Source: Clostridia bacterium (GTDB lineage Bacteria > Bacillota > Clostridia > Christensenellales > Borkfalkiaceae). From it: a DNA stretch of 24,407 nt. Each line of letters begins with the position of its first letter. Position 1 is the first letter of the stretch. The position numbers and the translations under genes are program-made. Positions 1-7,723 of this stretch are shown one piece after another. The notes beneath the pieces are model-generated. The model was not told the DNA's origin, searched no databases, and worked only from the letters and a program-made list of their open reading frames with translations. Location: the NCBI GenBank assembly GCA_017452305.1, contig JAFTMQ010000086.1, positions 1 to 24,407 on the forward strand, read 5' to 3'.

Positions 1-345
1 ATGGGCAGAATCGTCATCTTTGCGTGCGGAACGGGACACCCGTATTGTTCCACGGACACGGCGGCGGCGCTCCGCGCTTGCGAAATCAACGCGGACGTAT
101 TGCTTATGGCAAAGAACGTGGACGGCATTTACGATTCCGACCCCAAAACCAACCCCTTTGTAAAGAAGTATGACGAGCTTCGTTATGCCGACATTATCAA
201 CCGCGATTTGAAGGTAATCGACTTCACGGCGGCGACGATGTGTATGGAAAACGGCGTGCCCACCTTGGCGTTTGGCTTGAATGAGGAAAACGCGCTCGTG
301 CGCGCGGTGTGCGGCGAACAGCTCGTCACGATTATCAAAGTGTAA
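1..345 (+). CDS. pyrH: UMP kinase, C-terminal part (5' truncated by window)
   Basis: This is the last 114 residues of UMP kinase, which phosphorylates UMP to UDP in pyrimidine nucleotide synthesis (amino acid kinase fold). The visible motifs are GTGHPYCSTDTAAALRA and LLMAKNVDGIYDSDPK, followed by the KYDELRY, LKVIDFTAA and FGLN segments, all typical of bacterial PyrH. The first visible ATG is almost certainly internal, because the conserved N-terminal half lies outside the window. The usual family sequence at the second glycine-rich motif is GTGNP; here it is GTGHP. It is followed by frr, the standard pyrH-frr order in Firmicutes. Identity is seen directly in the motifs. Confidence 0.96.
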   Translation: MGRIVIFACGTGHPYCSTDTAAALRACEINADVLLMAKNVDGIYDSDPKTNPFVKKYDELRYADIINRDLKVIDFTAATMCMENGVPTLAFGLNEENALVRAVCGEQLVTIIKV

Positions 346-406
346 AAATCGACTTGTATTAGGCGGTTAAATTGATAATAAAAAAGATAGCGAAAGTAGA
401 AATATT

Positions 407-979
407 ATGATTGAAAACGAAAAGATTGAAGAGATGATGATGGAGCTTGAAGAAAAGTGTGAAAATACCATTTCGGCTTTGGAAAGAGATTACGGCGCAA
501 TCCGTACCGGCAGAGCAAACCCCCGTATCCTCGACAGATTGGAAGTAGAGGCTTACGGCGGCATGAGCAAGCTTATCGAGCTCGGCAACGTTTCCGCACT
601 CGACGCGAAATGCTTGCAAATCAGTCTTTGGGATAAATCCCTTTTGAAAGCGGTGGAAAAGGCGATTTTGCAATCCAACATCGGCCTTACCCCCTCGAAC
701 GATGGTAACGTAATCCGTTTGGTATTCCCCGATATGACGGAAGAACGCCGCCGCGAGCTTGTTAAGCAAGCCAAGAAGATGGGCGAAGAAAGCAAGGTTG
801 CCGTGCGTAACCACCGCCGTGAAGCCATGGATATTATCAAGAAAATGAAGACGGCGAAAGAGCTTTCCGAGGACGAAGCGGCAGGCTGCGAAGCAGACGT
901 TGAAAAGATGATTTCTGGCTATATGAGCAAGCTGGAAACGGTAATTTCCGCGAAAGAAAAAGAACTTCTCACCGTTTAA
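407..979 (+). CDS. frr: Ribosome recycling factor
   Basis: RRF (190 aa; family about 185) splits post-termination 70S ribosomes together with EF-G in the cytoplasm. The conserved AIRTGRANPRILDRLEVEAYGG-like core (split here: AIRTGRANP, then LEVEAYGG), LTPSNDGNVIRLVFPDMTEE, RRELVKQAKKMGEE and KVAVRNHRRE motifs are all present. The ATG at 407 has no strong Shine-Dalgarno sequence. A second ATG at 434 follows an AAGAG-like stretch, but it would leave the N-terminal helix about five residues shorter than in Bacillus RRF, whereas 407 is about four residues longer, so 407 is preferred with some doubt. It lies 61 nt after pyrH and 18 nt before uppS, in the same operon. Confidence 0.96.
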   Translation: MIENEKIEEMMMELEEKCENTISALERDYGAIRTGRANPRILDRLEVEAYGGMSKLIELGNVSALDAKCLQISLWDKSLLKAVEKAILQSNIGLTPSNDGNVIRLVFPDMTEERRRELVKQAKKMGEESKVAVRNHRREAMDIIKKMKTAKELSEDEAAGCEADVEKMISGYMSKLETVISAKEKELLTV

Positions 980-997
980 TTTTACGAGGGTTTCACT

Positions 998-1726
998 GTG
1001 GCTATGGAGAAAAATATTATCACCGAGGAAACGCGTATTCCTCGCCATATCGCCATTATCATGGATGGAAACGGACGTTGGGCGAAAAAGCGTCTGTTGC
1101 CCCGTTCCGTTGGGCATAAAAACGGCATGGAGCGCATGATAGGCTTGATGGAGCACGCCTTTGACTTGGGCGTGAGCTATATCACGGTCTATGCACTTTC
1201 CACCGAAAATTTAAAACGCCCGAAAGAGGAATTGGACGGCTTGTTCGGCTTGATATGCAACCACTTCAAGGTATATATGAAGCGTGTTTGCGACAGAGGC
1301 GTTCGTTTGCGCGTGGTGGGGAATTTGCCCTTACTGCCCGACGACGTACAAGCAATTTTGCACGAATCGGAAGCGGAAACGGCGCATTTTGAGGGTAAGG
1401 GCATCAACGTTGCCTTGGCTTACGGCGCGCGCGACGAAATCGTAAATGCCGTCAATAAGGCGGTGGCGCTTGGCGAAAAGGTGACGGAAGAGAGCTTTGC
1501 TCGTCTTTTATATACCGCCGATTCGCCCGATCCCGATTTGATTATCCGCACGGGCAAAGAGGTGCGTCTTTCCAACTTCCTCTTGTATCAAGCGGCGTAT
1601 TCCGAGCTGTATTTTTCGGATAAAATGTTCCCCGAATTTTCGGACAAGGACTTGGATAAAGCGATTGTAGAATTTTCTCGCCGTACCCGTCGTTTTGGGA
1701 AAACGGACGAGCAGTTGCAAGAATGA
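998..1726 (+). CDS. uppS: Undecaprenyl diphosphate synthase (cis-prenyltransferase)
   Basis: The enzyme condenses isopentenyl diphosphate units onto farnesyl diphosphate to make undecaprenyl diphosphate, the lipid carrier for peptidoglycan and wall polymers. Signature motifs are RHIAIIMDGNGRWAKKR (catalytic Asp in MDGNGRW), TVYALSTENLKRP and DPDLIIRTG followed by RLSNFLLYQAAYSELYF. Most family members read RTGGEQRLSNF; here it is RTGKEVRLSNF, a mild departure. At 242 aa it has normal length. The GTG at 998 is chosen because GAGGG ends 7 nt upstream; an ATG two codons later is 13 nt from it. It is part of the frr-uppS-cdsA operon and supplies the precursor route that dxr feeds. Confidence 0.96.
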   Translation: MAMEKNIITEETRIPRHIAIIMDGNGRWAKKRLLPRSVGHKNGMERMIGLMEHAFDLGVSYITVYALSTENLKRPKEELDGLFGLICNHFKVYMKRVCDRGVRLRVVGNLPLLPDDVQAILHESEAETAHFEGKGINVALAYGARDEIVNAVNKAVALGEKVTEESFARLLYTADSPDPDLIIRTGKEVRLSNFLLYQAAYSELYFSDKMFPEFSDKDLDKAIVEFSRRTRRFGKTDEQLQE

Positions 1727-1797
1727 TTTTTTTCGTTGTCTGCGTTTTTTAAGGCGCGGGCAACGATTTATAGAATAGTGAAAAAAGTAAAAAGATA

Positions 1798-1811
1798 GGG
1801 GCAGGTACGCG
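1798..1811 (+). repeat. Short dispersed motif GGGGCAGGTAYGCG, copy 1
   Basis: The sequence is GGGGCAGGTACGCG followed by ATGAAA, in the gap between uppS and cdsA. The same 14-mer with one C/T variable position occurs at 8231 (plus), 13356-13369 (minus) and 16805-16818 (minus). The upstream A-rich run ending in GATA is shared with the copy at 8231. This copy also lies between the arms of a 9-bp inverted repeat, AAAAGATAG (1790-1798) and CTATCTTTT (1837-1845), just before the cdsA ribosome binding site. Function unknown. Confidence 0.6.
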
Positions 1812-1862
1812 ATGAAATGTGTTTGCGTGGCGGCGGCTATCTTTTACGGAGGCGAAAGAGGT

Positions 1863-2780
1863 ATGTTAAAACGTTTTCTTGCGGGCTCTTGCTATATTTT
1901 AGTTTTGGCCGTATGTTACTGTTTAAAAATTTTCGTGCCGCAGCCCTTCGGCGATTTTTGTTTTGACGCGCTCATCTATGCGTTTGCCATTATCGGCACG
2001 TTTGAAATGCTGCGCGCGGTCAAGGATAAAATCACGAAAGTGGAAAAAGGGCTTGTGTGGGCGTTTGCGATTGTAGCAATCCCTGCTTGCGCGGTTAGCG
2101 AAGTATATTTGCAAAATTACGGCGGCGGTATCGTCGCGACGGCGGCGGTGTTTATGGCGTTTGTTATGGCACTGTTTATCGCCTTTATTGCCAACCACGA
2201 AAAAATGACGTTGGAAAGCTTTGGCGTAACGCTCGTATCCGCTATTTATCCTACCGTCTTGCTTTGCGCGATGGTGCTTATCAACCACGTGGGCATTAGC
2301 AACGCGTCGGTGAAAGATTTTGCGCTCGACTCCCGTCTTGCCGTTTTGCTTGTATTTTACCTCTCGCCTTGGGTGGATTCGATTGCGTACGTATTCGGGT
2401 TCTGCTTCAAAAAATACTTCCCCAAGAAGATGGCGCCCAAGCTTAGCCCCAACAAGACGGTTATCGGTTGCGTGGGCAGCTTTGTCGGCGGTATGGCAGG
2501 CGCGGTAAGCTTGTATTTCCTTTACAATATGCCCGCGTTGGCAGGCTCTTACGATAAGATGTATATTTGGTTGCCCGTGTATATTGTGATTGGCCTAATC
2601 GTTACCGTGGCGGTAATTTTGGGCGACCTTGTGGAAAGCTGTATCAAGCGTAAGGCAGGCATTAAGGATATGGGCAACCTTATCCCCGGCCACGGCGGTA
2701 TCTTGGATAGAATTGACAGCGCGCTGTTTGCAACGATGGCAATTTATGTGTGCTTCCTTGTCATTCGCCTTATCGTATAA
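1863..2780 (+). CDS. cdsA: Phosphatidate cytidylyltransferase (CDP-diglyceride synthase)
   Basis: This integral membrane enzyme makes CDP-diacylglycerol from phosphatidate and CTP, the entry to phospholipid synthesis. It is 305 aa with about eight hydrophobic segments. The CdsA signature is near the C-terminus: DLVESCIKRKAGIKDMGN, then LIPGHGGILDRIDS, with the conserved Lys, Asp and HGG-x-x-DR-x-D residues. The reading frame is open upstream to 1812, but the ATG at 1863 is the likely start because GGAGGCGAAAGAGGT precedes it and the protein then begins with a typical charged residue pair and a transmembrane segment. It is followed 15 nt later by dxr. Confidence 0.95.
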   Translation: MLKRFLAGSCYILVLAVCYCLKIFVPQPFGDFCFDALIYAFAIIGTFEMLRAVKDKITKVEKGLVWAFAIVAIPACAVSEVYLQNYGGGIVATAAVFMAFVMALFIAFIANHEKMTLESFGVTLVSAIYPTVLLCAMVLINHVGISNASVKDFALDSRLAVLLVFYLSPWVDSIAYVFGFCFKKYFPKKMAPKLSPNKTVIGCVGSFVGGMAGAVSLYFLYNMPALAGSYDKMYIWLPVYIVIGLIVTVAVILGDLVESCIKRKAGIKDMGNLIPGHGGILDRIDSALFATMAIYVCFLVIRLIV

Positions 2781-2795
2781 CGGAGAAAACTTGCA

Positions 2796-3947
2796 GTGAA
2801 AAGCATTTCTTTGATCGGCTCGACGGGCTCGATTGGCAGACAAGTCTGCTCGGTGGTGCGCCGTCATTCCGATAAATTCAAAATTAAAAGCATCGTGGCG
2901 AACGCATCGGCGGACTTGTTCTTAGAGCAGGTCCGCGAGTTCATGCCCGATTACGCCGCGCTTGCGGACGAGGAGACGGGCAAACGCATTGCCGACCAAA
3001 TCCCCGCGGGCGTGAAATTTGGCTACGGCGAAAAAGCGGCGGAGGACGCGATTGCCTACGGTGACGTTGCGTTCGTTGCGGCAACCGGCTTTGCGGGCTT
3101 GAAATATAGCTTAAAAGCAGCCGAGCTTAAAAAGCCCATTGCGCTTGCAAACAAAGAGACCTTGGTGTGCGGCGGCGAGCTTGTTATGGGCAAAATCAAG
3201 GGGGCAGGTATCGATTTAATGCCCGTGGACAGCGAACATTCCGCACTTTGGCAGGCGTTAAATTTTAAGGCGAATTCCCCGTTTAAACGGTTGATTATCA
3301 CCGCGAGCGGCGGCCCGTTTTACGGATACACGGACGAGCAATTACAAGCCGTTACGCCCGCGTCCGCGCTCAAACACCCCACTTGGCAGATGGGCGCAAA
3401 AATCACGATTGACAGCGCAACCCTGCTCAATAAGGGCTTTGAGGTTATCGAGGCGATGTGGCTGTACGACGCGCCTTTAAGTAAAATTCACACCGTCGTG
3501 CAACCCGAAAGTATTATCCATTCCATGGTCGAATTTGACGACGGCGGCATTATGGCGCAAATGAGCTATCCGACGATGGAATTGCCCATTCAGCTTGCGC
3601 TCACCTATCCCGAAAGGTTGGATTGCAATTTGAAGTCCCTCGACTTTGAAACGCTTGGCGCAATCCGCTTTTTACCCTTGGAAAGAAAGCGGTTTGCTTG
3701 CTACGATTTGGCGCTTACCGCGGCGGAGCTTGGGGACAACTACCCCTGCGCGTTGAACGGTGCGGGCGAGGTGGCAGTGCGCGCCTTTTTGGATGGACGG
3801 ATAGGCTTTATAGAAATTGCAAAAACTATTGCGGACGCCTTGGAAAAAACAGAGCGCGTCAAAGCGGAAAGCTACGATATTTTAAAACAAACGGACGCGC
3901 AAGCGCGCGAATATGCGCGTGCGTTCGTGCATAAATACGGAAAGTAA
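2796..3947 (+). CDS. dxr: 1-deoxy-D-xylulose 5-phosphate reductoisomerase
   Basis: Dxr converts DXP to 2-C-methyl-D-erythritol 4-phosphate with NADPH, the committed step of the MEP isoprenoid pathway, and so supplies UppS. The NADPH-binding GSTGSIGRQ is at residues 7-15. ALANKETLVCGGELV, MPVDSEHSALWQ (metal and substrate site), ITASGGPF, HPTWQMGAKITIDSATL and LNKGFEVIEAMWLY follow in normal order. The length, 383 aa, is typical. It starts at GTG 2796 with GGAGA upstream. It sits between cdsA and rseP, the standard order in many bacteria, and implies that this organism uses the MEP route. Confidence 0.97.
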   Translation: MKSISLIGSTGSIGRQVCSVVRRHSDKFKIKSIVANASADLFLEQVREFMPDYAALADEETGKRIADQIPAGVKFGYGEKAAEDAIAYGDVAFVAATGFAGLKYSLKAAELKKPIALANKETLVCGGELVMGKIKGAGIDLMPVDSEHSALWQALNFKANSPFKRLIITASGGPFYGYTDEQLQAVTPASALKHPTWQMGAKITIDSATLLNKGFEVIEAMWLYDAPLSKIHTVVQPESIIHSMVEFDDGGIMAQMSYPTMELPIQLALTYPERLDCNLKSLDFETLGAIRFLPLERKRFACYDLALTAAELGDNYPCALNGAGEVAVRAFLDGRIGFIEIAKTIADALEKTERVKAESYDILKQTDAQAREYARAFVHKYGK

Positions 3948-3977
3948 GACGTAAATATAGTGTTGGGAGAAAAAAAC

Positions 3978-5297
3978 GTGTTGGTAAATTTGTTGTCCTT
4001 TGCAGGTGTAATGAAAACAATCGGCGGCGTGGCGTTGGCGGTTGTGATTTTGCTTGCCATGGTGACGATACACGAGTTTGGACACTATATCGCGGGTAGA
4101 TTGCTCGGCTTTAAAATCACGGAATTTGCCGTCGGCTTCGGCCCTGCTTTGTTCAAAAAGCGGAGTAAAAAGACGGGCGTTTTGTTTGCGCTTCGCCTCG
4201 TGCCTTTGGGTGGATATTGTGCGTTTGACGGCGAGGACGAGGACCTTTCCAAAAAGGAAGACGAGGACAACGAGGAAGACGAGCCCTTCGAGGAAATGAC
4301 CGCCCAAAAAGAGGGAAATTCCGAAAATGAAGGGGGCATGTCCGAGACGAATGAAACCCCGTCCGTCACGGAAAGTGAGGAAACGGAAGATAAAAACGAG
4401 GATAAAAAGAAAGAGGACGACTATCCCGAGCCGCAGGGCGCGCGATTTAACGACCAACCGCCTTGGAAGCGTATTATCGTGTTGATTGCGGGCGCGACGA
4501 TGAACTATTTGCTTGCGCTCTTCTTAATTATATTGATGTTTGCGTGCGTGGGCAGGCCTGTCTATACCGTGGCGGAAAGCGATAAATTCCAACCGGCGGC
4601 AGGGCAAACCTTCGAGGGCTTGCAGGCGGGCGATACGATATTAGAAATCGATGGGAAAACGTTGTATATGCTCACCGATTGGCAGGACGCGCTCAACGGC
4701 AAAAAGAAAGGCGACGTGGTGGACGTGTTGGTCATTCGCGACGGAAAGAAACAGACGATCCCCGTAAGCTTATACGCGGACGCGAACGTGAAAAATATGT
4801 CGGATAGCAACGTTATTTTCTATTCGCTCGGCTTGGTCGTGCACGAGGAAGTGGACGGCGAAAAACAGCTCGTTCGATATTTAGAATTGCATTCACAAAC
4901 GGTACGCGACGGATTTTTCCCTACCATAGGACATTCGTTTATGTATTCCTTTAAGTTAGGCGGCAGTGTTTTGCGTTCGCTGGGCGAGTTGATCACGGGC
5001 AAAATCGGCATTAAAGCGATGGGCGGACCGGTAACCACCATTTCCGTGACGGCGGAAGCGGCGACAAACGGCTTTGCATCTTTTCTCAATATCGCGGCGC
5101 TTATCGGCGTCAACCTCGCCGTGTTCAATTTGTTGCCCGTCCCCGCGCTTGACGGCTGTAAGGTGATTTTCTGTATTATCGAATGGATCCGCAAAAAGCC
5201 GATCAACCGCAAGGTGGAAACGATTATCAACCTTGTGGGGATTATCTTCTTGCTTGGGTTTGCCGTGCTTGTCGATTTATTGCATTTTATTTTATAA
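3978..5297 (+). CDS. rseP: Site-2 zinc metalloprotease RseP/RasP with long acidic insert
   Basis: This membrane-embedded M50 protease does regulated intramembrane proteolysis (anti-sigma factor and signal-peptide cleavage in relatives). The zinc site HEFGH lies in the first membrane helix (about residues 32-36 from this start). A PDZ domain follows (GLQAGDTILEIDGKTLY), and the second metal motif is NLLPVPALDGCKVIF near the C-terminus. GTG 3978 is chosen because GGGAG ends 8 nt upstream; the frame is also open from GTG 3960 without a good ribosome site. Between GGYCAFDGE and FNDQPPWKRIIVLIAG there is a ~65-residue, very acidic, low-complexity stretch (about residues 85-150), longer than I expect in relatives. 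It is the last gene of the operon before the terminator at 5325. Confidence 0.93.
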   Translation: MLVNLLSFAGVMKTIGGVALAVVILLAMVTIHEFGHYIAGRLLGFKITEFAVGFGPALFKKRSKKTGVLFALRLVPLGGYCAFDGEDEDLSKKEDEDNEEDEPFEEMTAQKEGNSENEGGMSETNETPSVTESEETEDKNEDKKKEDDYPEPQGARFNDQPPWKRIIVLIAGATMNYLLALFLIILMFACVGRPVYTVAESDKFQPAAGQTFEGLQAGDTILEIDGKTLYMLTDWQDALNGKKKGDVVDVLVIRDGKKQTIPVSLYADANVKNMSDSNVIFYSLGLVVHEEVDGEKQLVRYLELHSQTVRDGFFPTIGHSFMYSFKLGGSVLRSLGELITGKIGIKAMGGPVTTISVTAEAATNGFASFLNIAALIGVNLAVFNLLPVPALDGCKVIFCIIEWIRKKPINRKVETIINLVGIIFLLGFAVLVDLLHFIL

Positions 5298-5324
5298 AAA
5301 ATTGAAAAAAATTTAAAAAAGTTG

Positions 5325-5359
5325 CGGCTGTCAAGTAAAAATGCTTGACAGCCGTGTTT
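5325..5359 (+). terminator. Rho-independent terminator after rseP
   Basis: A perfect 11-bp stem, CGGCTGTCAAG (5325-5335) and CTTGACAGCCG (5344-5354), with an 8-nt loop, is followed by TGTTTTTATT. It closes the pyrH-rseP operon. Its 3' arm contains the TTGACA of the next promoter. Confidence 0.9.
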
Positions 5360-5373
5360 TTATTGCGTATAAT
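5345..5373 (+). promoter_or_regulatory. Consensus promoter for ylxM-ffh
   Basis: A -35 TTGACA (5345-5350), 17-nt spacer and -10 TATAAT (5368-5373) match the vegetative sigma-A consensus exactly. The -35 hexamer is embedded in the 3' arm of the upstream terminator hairpin. The ribosome binding site and ATG of ylxM follow about 30 nt downstream. Confidence 0.88.
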
Positions 5374-5403
5374 GGTTGAGGATTATGAAGAGGAGGCAAA
5401 AAA

Positions 5404-5784
5404 ATGAAAGACGATTTGGTTTTTTTGCGGCTCTGGGATTTATATTCCCCGTTGTTGACGGCAACGCAGAGAGAGATTTCCGATTTATATTTCAATTACG
5501 ACCTTTCTTTGGGGGAAATTGCCGAGCAGAAAGGGGTTTCCCGTCAATCGGTTTCCGATTGCTTGCATAAATGTAGAAAGCAGTTGGAGCAATACGACGA
5601 GAAGTTAGGTTTTACAAAGCTTTTAACGGACGGTGATCGGGCGTTTTCGGCGTATATGACGACGGTTACGCGCTGGATAGCCGCGCAAAAGGAAAAGGGC
5701 GACAACGAGGAAAGCGTTTGCGCTTTGGAACAAGCTTTATCCGCCGTACTTGCAGAACACGGCGTAGAAGTGATTGAGGATTAG
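5404..5784 (+). CDS. ylxM: YlxM/p13-like helix-turn-helix protein, SRP-associated
   Basis: This 126-aa protein belongs to the UPF0122/YlxM family, whose gene sits beside ffh in Firmicutes and whose streptococcal member modulates SRP GTPase activity. The N-terminal half carries a sigma-70 region 4-like helix-turn-helix: LTATQREISDLYFNYDLSLG followed by EIAEQKGVSRQSVSDCLHKC. The C-terminal ~50 residues are less conserved and helical. The start at 5404 has a GAGGAGG ribosome site 7-8 nt upstream. The stop is 8 nt before ffh, so the two are co-transcribed from the 5345 promoter. Family membership comes from the sequence; the role is by homology. Confidence 0.93.
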   Translation: MKDDLVFLRLWDLYSPLLTATQREISDLYFNYDLSLGEIAEQKGVSRQSVSDCLHKCRKQLEQYDEKLGFTKLLTDGDRAFSAYMTTVTRWIAAQKEKGDNEESVCALEQALSAVLAEHGVEVIED

Positions 5785-5792
5785 GAGAAAAC

Positions 5793-7121
5793 ATGGGTTT
5801 ATTTGGTGGATTATCCGAAAGATTAAATCATATATTTTCCAAGCTGACCAAGCGCGGTAAGCTCACGGAGTTGGAAATCCGTACCGCAATGCGCGAGGTG
5901 CGCGTGGCGCTTTTGGAAGCGGACGTAAACATTCGCGTTGCTAAGCAATTTATCGCCGAGGTTTCCGAAAAAGCGGTCGGGCAAGAGATTTTAAAATCCT
6001 TGAACCCCGCACAGCAGGTTATCAAAATCGTCAATGAAGAGTTGATTGCGCTCATGGGCTCGAAGAATGCCAAGCTTGAAGTTTCGCCGAGATTGCCCAC
6101 CGTCATTATGATGTGCGGTTTGCAGGGTGCAGGTAAAACGACGCTTTGCGGTAAGCTTGCTATTCAATTAAAAAAACAAGGCAAGAAGCCCTTGCTCGTT
6201 GCGGGCGATATCTACCGCCCCGCCGCAATTACGCAGTTGCAGGTCGTCGGCAAAAACGCGCAGGTCGAGGTCTTTGAAAGGGGTACGCAAAGCCCCGTGA
6301 AGACGGCAAAGCAGGCAATCGAATACGCGCGTTCGATGGGCTACGATACCGTAGTGTTGGACACGGCGGGCCGTTTGCAAATCGATGATACGCTCATGCA
6401 AGAGCTTGAAAATATCAAAAAAGAGGTGGAAGTGACGGAAACCCTTTTGGTCGTCGATGCGATGACCGGTCAAGAGGCGGTGAACGTAGCCGAAACCTTC
6501 AATTCCCGTTTGGACGTAACGGGCGTTATCCTCACCAAGCTGGACGGCGATACGCGCGGCGGTGCGTGCTTGTCTATCAAGGCGGTGACGGGTAAGCCGA
6601 TTAAGTTTATCGGCGTGGGCGAAAAGCTCACCGACTTAGAGCCCTTCTATCCCGACAGAATGGCGTCGAGAATTTTGGGCATGGGCGACGTGCTTTCCCT
6701 TATCGAAAAGGCGCAGCAAGCCATCACGGAAGAGGACGCGAAGAAAATGCAGCAAAAAATGCTTGCCAATTCCTTCACTCTCAACGATTATTTAGAGCAG
6801 TTTGCGATGATGAAGAAGATGGGTGGCGCGCAAGCGATGCTTTCCATGCTTCCCGGCGCAAGCAATATGCAGGTCGGCGACGTGGACGAAAAGAAAATCG
6901 AACGCACGAAAGCCATTATCCTTTCCATGACCAAGCAAGAACGCGACAATCCGTCCATTATCGACAGTAAGAGAAAACGCCGTATTGCGACGGGCTCGGG
7001 TACGAGCGTGCAAGAGGTCAATCAGCTTTTGAAACAGTTTGAGCAGACAAAGATGCTTATGAAACAGTTGAAAGGCGGTGGGATGGGGCGTAAGGGCGGT
7101 AAATTCCGCTTACCTTTCTAA
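5793..7121 (+). CDS. ffh: Signal recognition particle protein Ffh (SRP54)
   Basis: Ffh binds 4.5S/6S RNA and signal sequences and delivers ribosomes to FtsY at the membrane. Domains run in order: the N domain (about 1-95); the G domain with CGLQGAGKTTLCGKL, AGDIYRPAAITQLQ, VVLDTAGRLQID, TKLDGDTRGGACLS and KFIGVGEKLTDLEPF; and the methionine-rich M domain (about 300-442) with NDYLEQFAMMKKMGG, SMTKQERDNPSII and RRIATGSGTSVQEVNQLLKQF. The 442-aa length is normal. The ribosome site GGAGA precedes ATG 5793. The first copy of a dispersed intergenic repeat begins 2 nt after its stop codon. Confidence 0.98.
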   Translation: MGLFGGLSERLNHIFSKLTKRGKLTELEIRTAMREVRVALLEADVNIRVAKQFIAEVSEKAVGQEILKSLNPAQQVIKIVNEELIALMGSKNAKLEVSPRLPTVIMMCGLQGAGKTTLCGKLAIQLKKQGKKPLLVAGDIYRPAAITQLQVVGKNAQVEVFERGTQSPVKTAKQAIEYARSMGYDTVVLDTAGRLQIDDTLMQELENIKKEVEVTETLLVVDAMTGQEAVNVAETFNSRLDVTGVILTKLDGDTRGGACLSIKAVTGKPIKFIGVGEKLTDLEPFYPDRMASRILGMGDVLSLIEKAQQAITEEDAKKMQQKMLANSFTLNDYLEQFAMMKKMGGAQAMLSMLPGASNMQVGDVDEKKIERTKAIILSMTKQERDNPSIIDSKRKRRIATGSGTSVQEVNQLLKQFEQTKMLMKQLKGGGMGRKGGKFRLPF

Positions 7122-7123
7122 AA

Positions 7124-7259
7124 CGAAGAATATGCGGCGCATTTCTTCGTCGGACTTGCGTTTTGCCTAGGTCACGTACTACTTGTACGCTCCCGTCGGC
7201 AAAGCCGCGCCCTTCTTGAACTGCTTGCATCTACGCCGTTTTATCCTTCCGAAACGGGC
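7124..7259 (+). repeat. Intergenic repeat copy A (after ffh)
   Basis: This ~136-nt element is colinear with copy B at 7724-7860. Shared blocks in the same order and almost the same spacing are ATATGCG-n-CGCATTTC, GGTCACGTAC (7170-7179), GTACGCTCCC (7185-7194), CTTGAACTGCTYGCATCT (7215-7232) and AAACGGGC (7252-7259). The central CGTAC and GTACG arms can pair around a loop (TACTT) that differs between copies. The left end folds as CGAAGAA/TTCTTCG (7124-7130/7143-7149) with an inner ATGC/GCAT pair. It has no coding potential that I trust. Whether the working strand is plus or minus is unknown. Confidence 0.8.
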
Positions 7260-7431
7260 GGCATATTACAATAAATTGCAAGCAAAGCTTTCGTGAATTG
7301 AAATCAAAGCTTTTCGATTCACGGCGCAGCCGATTCATGCCGTAAGGCAAATCATTTACATTTCGTCAACAACAGCTTCGGCTGTAAAAAAATAAGAAAA
7401 AAATTTTTAAGATACTTTGGAGGTATTTATT
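7260..7431 (+). other. Non-coding 5' region of rpsP with two hairpins
   Basis: Together with repeat copy A this makes a 310-nt gap between ffh and rpsP. It contains a 12-bp hairpin, CGTGAATTGAAA (7292-7303) with TTTCGATTCACG (7312-7323; one T-G pair), and a UUCG-capped hairpin, ACAGC-TTCG-GCTGT (7372-7385), followed by an A-rich run and the rpsP ribosome site. No convincing promoter or terminator T-tract is seen on the plus strand. It could be a leader for rpsP, but I recognise no known family. Confidence 0.45.
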
Positions 7432-7722
7432 ATGGTAAAAATGAGACTTTTCAGAATGGGCGACAAAAAGAACCCTATCTATCGTGTTGTAGTTGTTGAC
7501 AGCAGAAAGGCTGCAACGGGCGAATATATCGACTGCGTTGGTCACTACAACCCCCACACCAACCCCGTTGAACTCACCATCGACAACGCGAAGGCGCAAG
7601 AATGGCTTGCAAAAGGCGTTCAACCCACCGAAACGGTTAAGAACTTGCTTGTAAAGACGGGCGCTATGGAAAAGAGCGCGAAGCTTAGCCCTTCCAAGAC
7701 GAAAACCAAGAAATCCAAATAA
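7432..7722 (+). CDS. rpsP: 30S ribosomal protein S16
   Basis: S16 (96 aa) is a small-subunit assembly protein. The motif MVKMRLFRMGDKKNPIYRVV at the N-terminus, then VDSRKAATGEYIDCVGHYNP and the helical AQEWLAKGVQPTETVKNLL segment, are typical. The lysine-rich tail is usual. ATG 7432 is chosen because GGAGG lies 8-9 nt upstream; the frame is open 15 nt further up with no functional reason to begin there. Repeat copy B begins 1 nt after its stop. The expected downstream partners khpA and rimM follow. Confidence 0.97.
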   Translation: MVKMRLFRMGDKKNPIYRVVVVDSRKAATGEYIDCVGHYNPHTNPVELTIDNAKAQEWLAKGVQPTETVKNLLVKTGAMEKSAKLSPSKTKTKKSK

Positions 7723-7723
7723 A

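Noticed and set aside
359..1156. Long minus-strand open frame (265 codons) across frr and uppS
   Set aside because: It lies opposite two conserved genes, and its product has no recognisable motif; it is an effect of codon bias.
3201..3213. Fifth copy of the GGGGCAGGTAYGCG motif in dxr
   Set aside because: It matches only to GGGGCAGGTAT and then diverges, and it is explained by codons of the conserved GAGIDLMPVDSEH segment.
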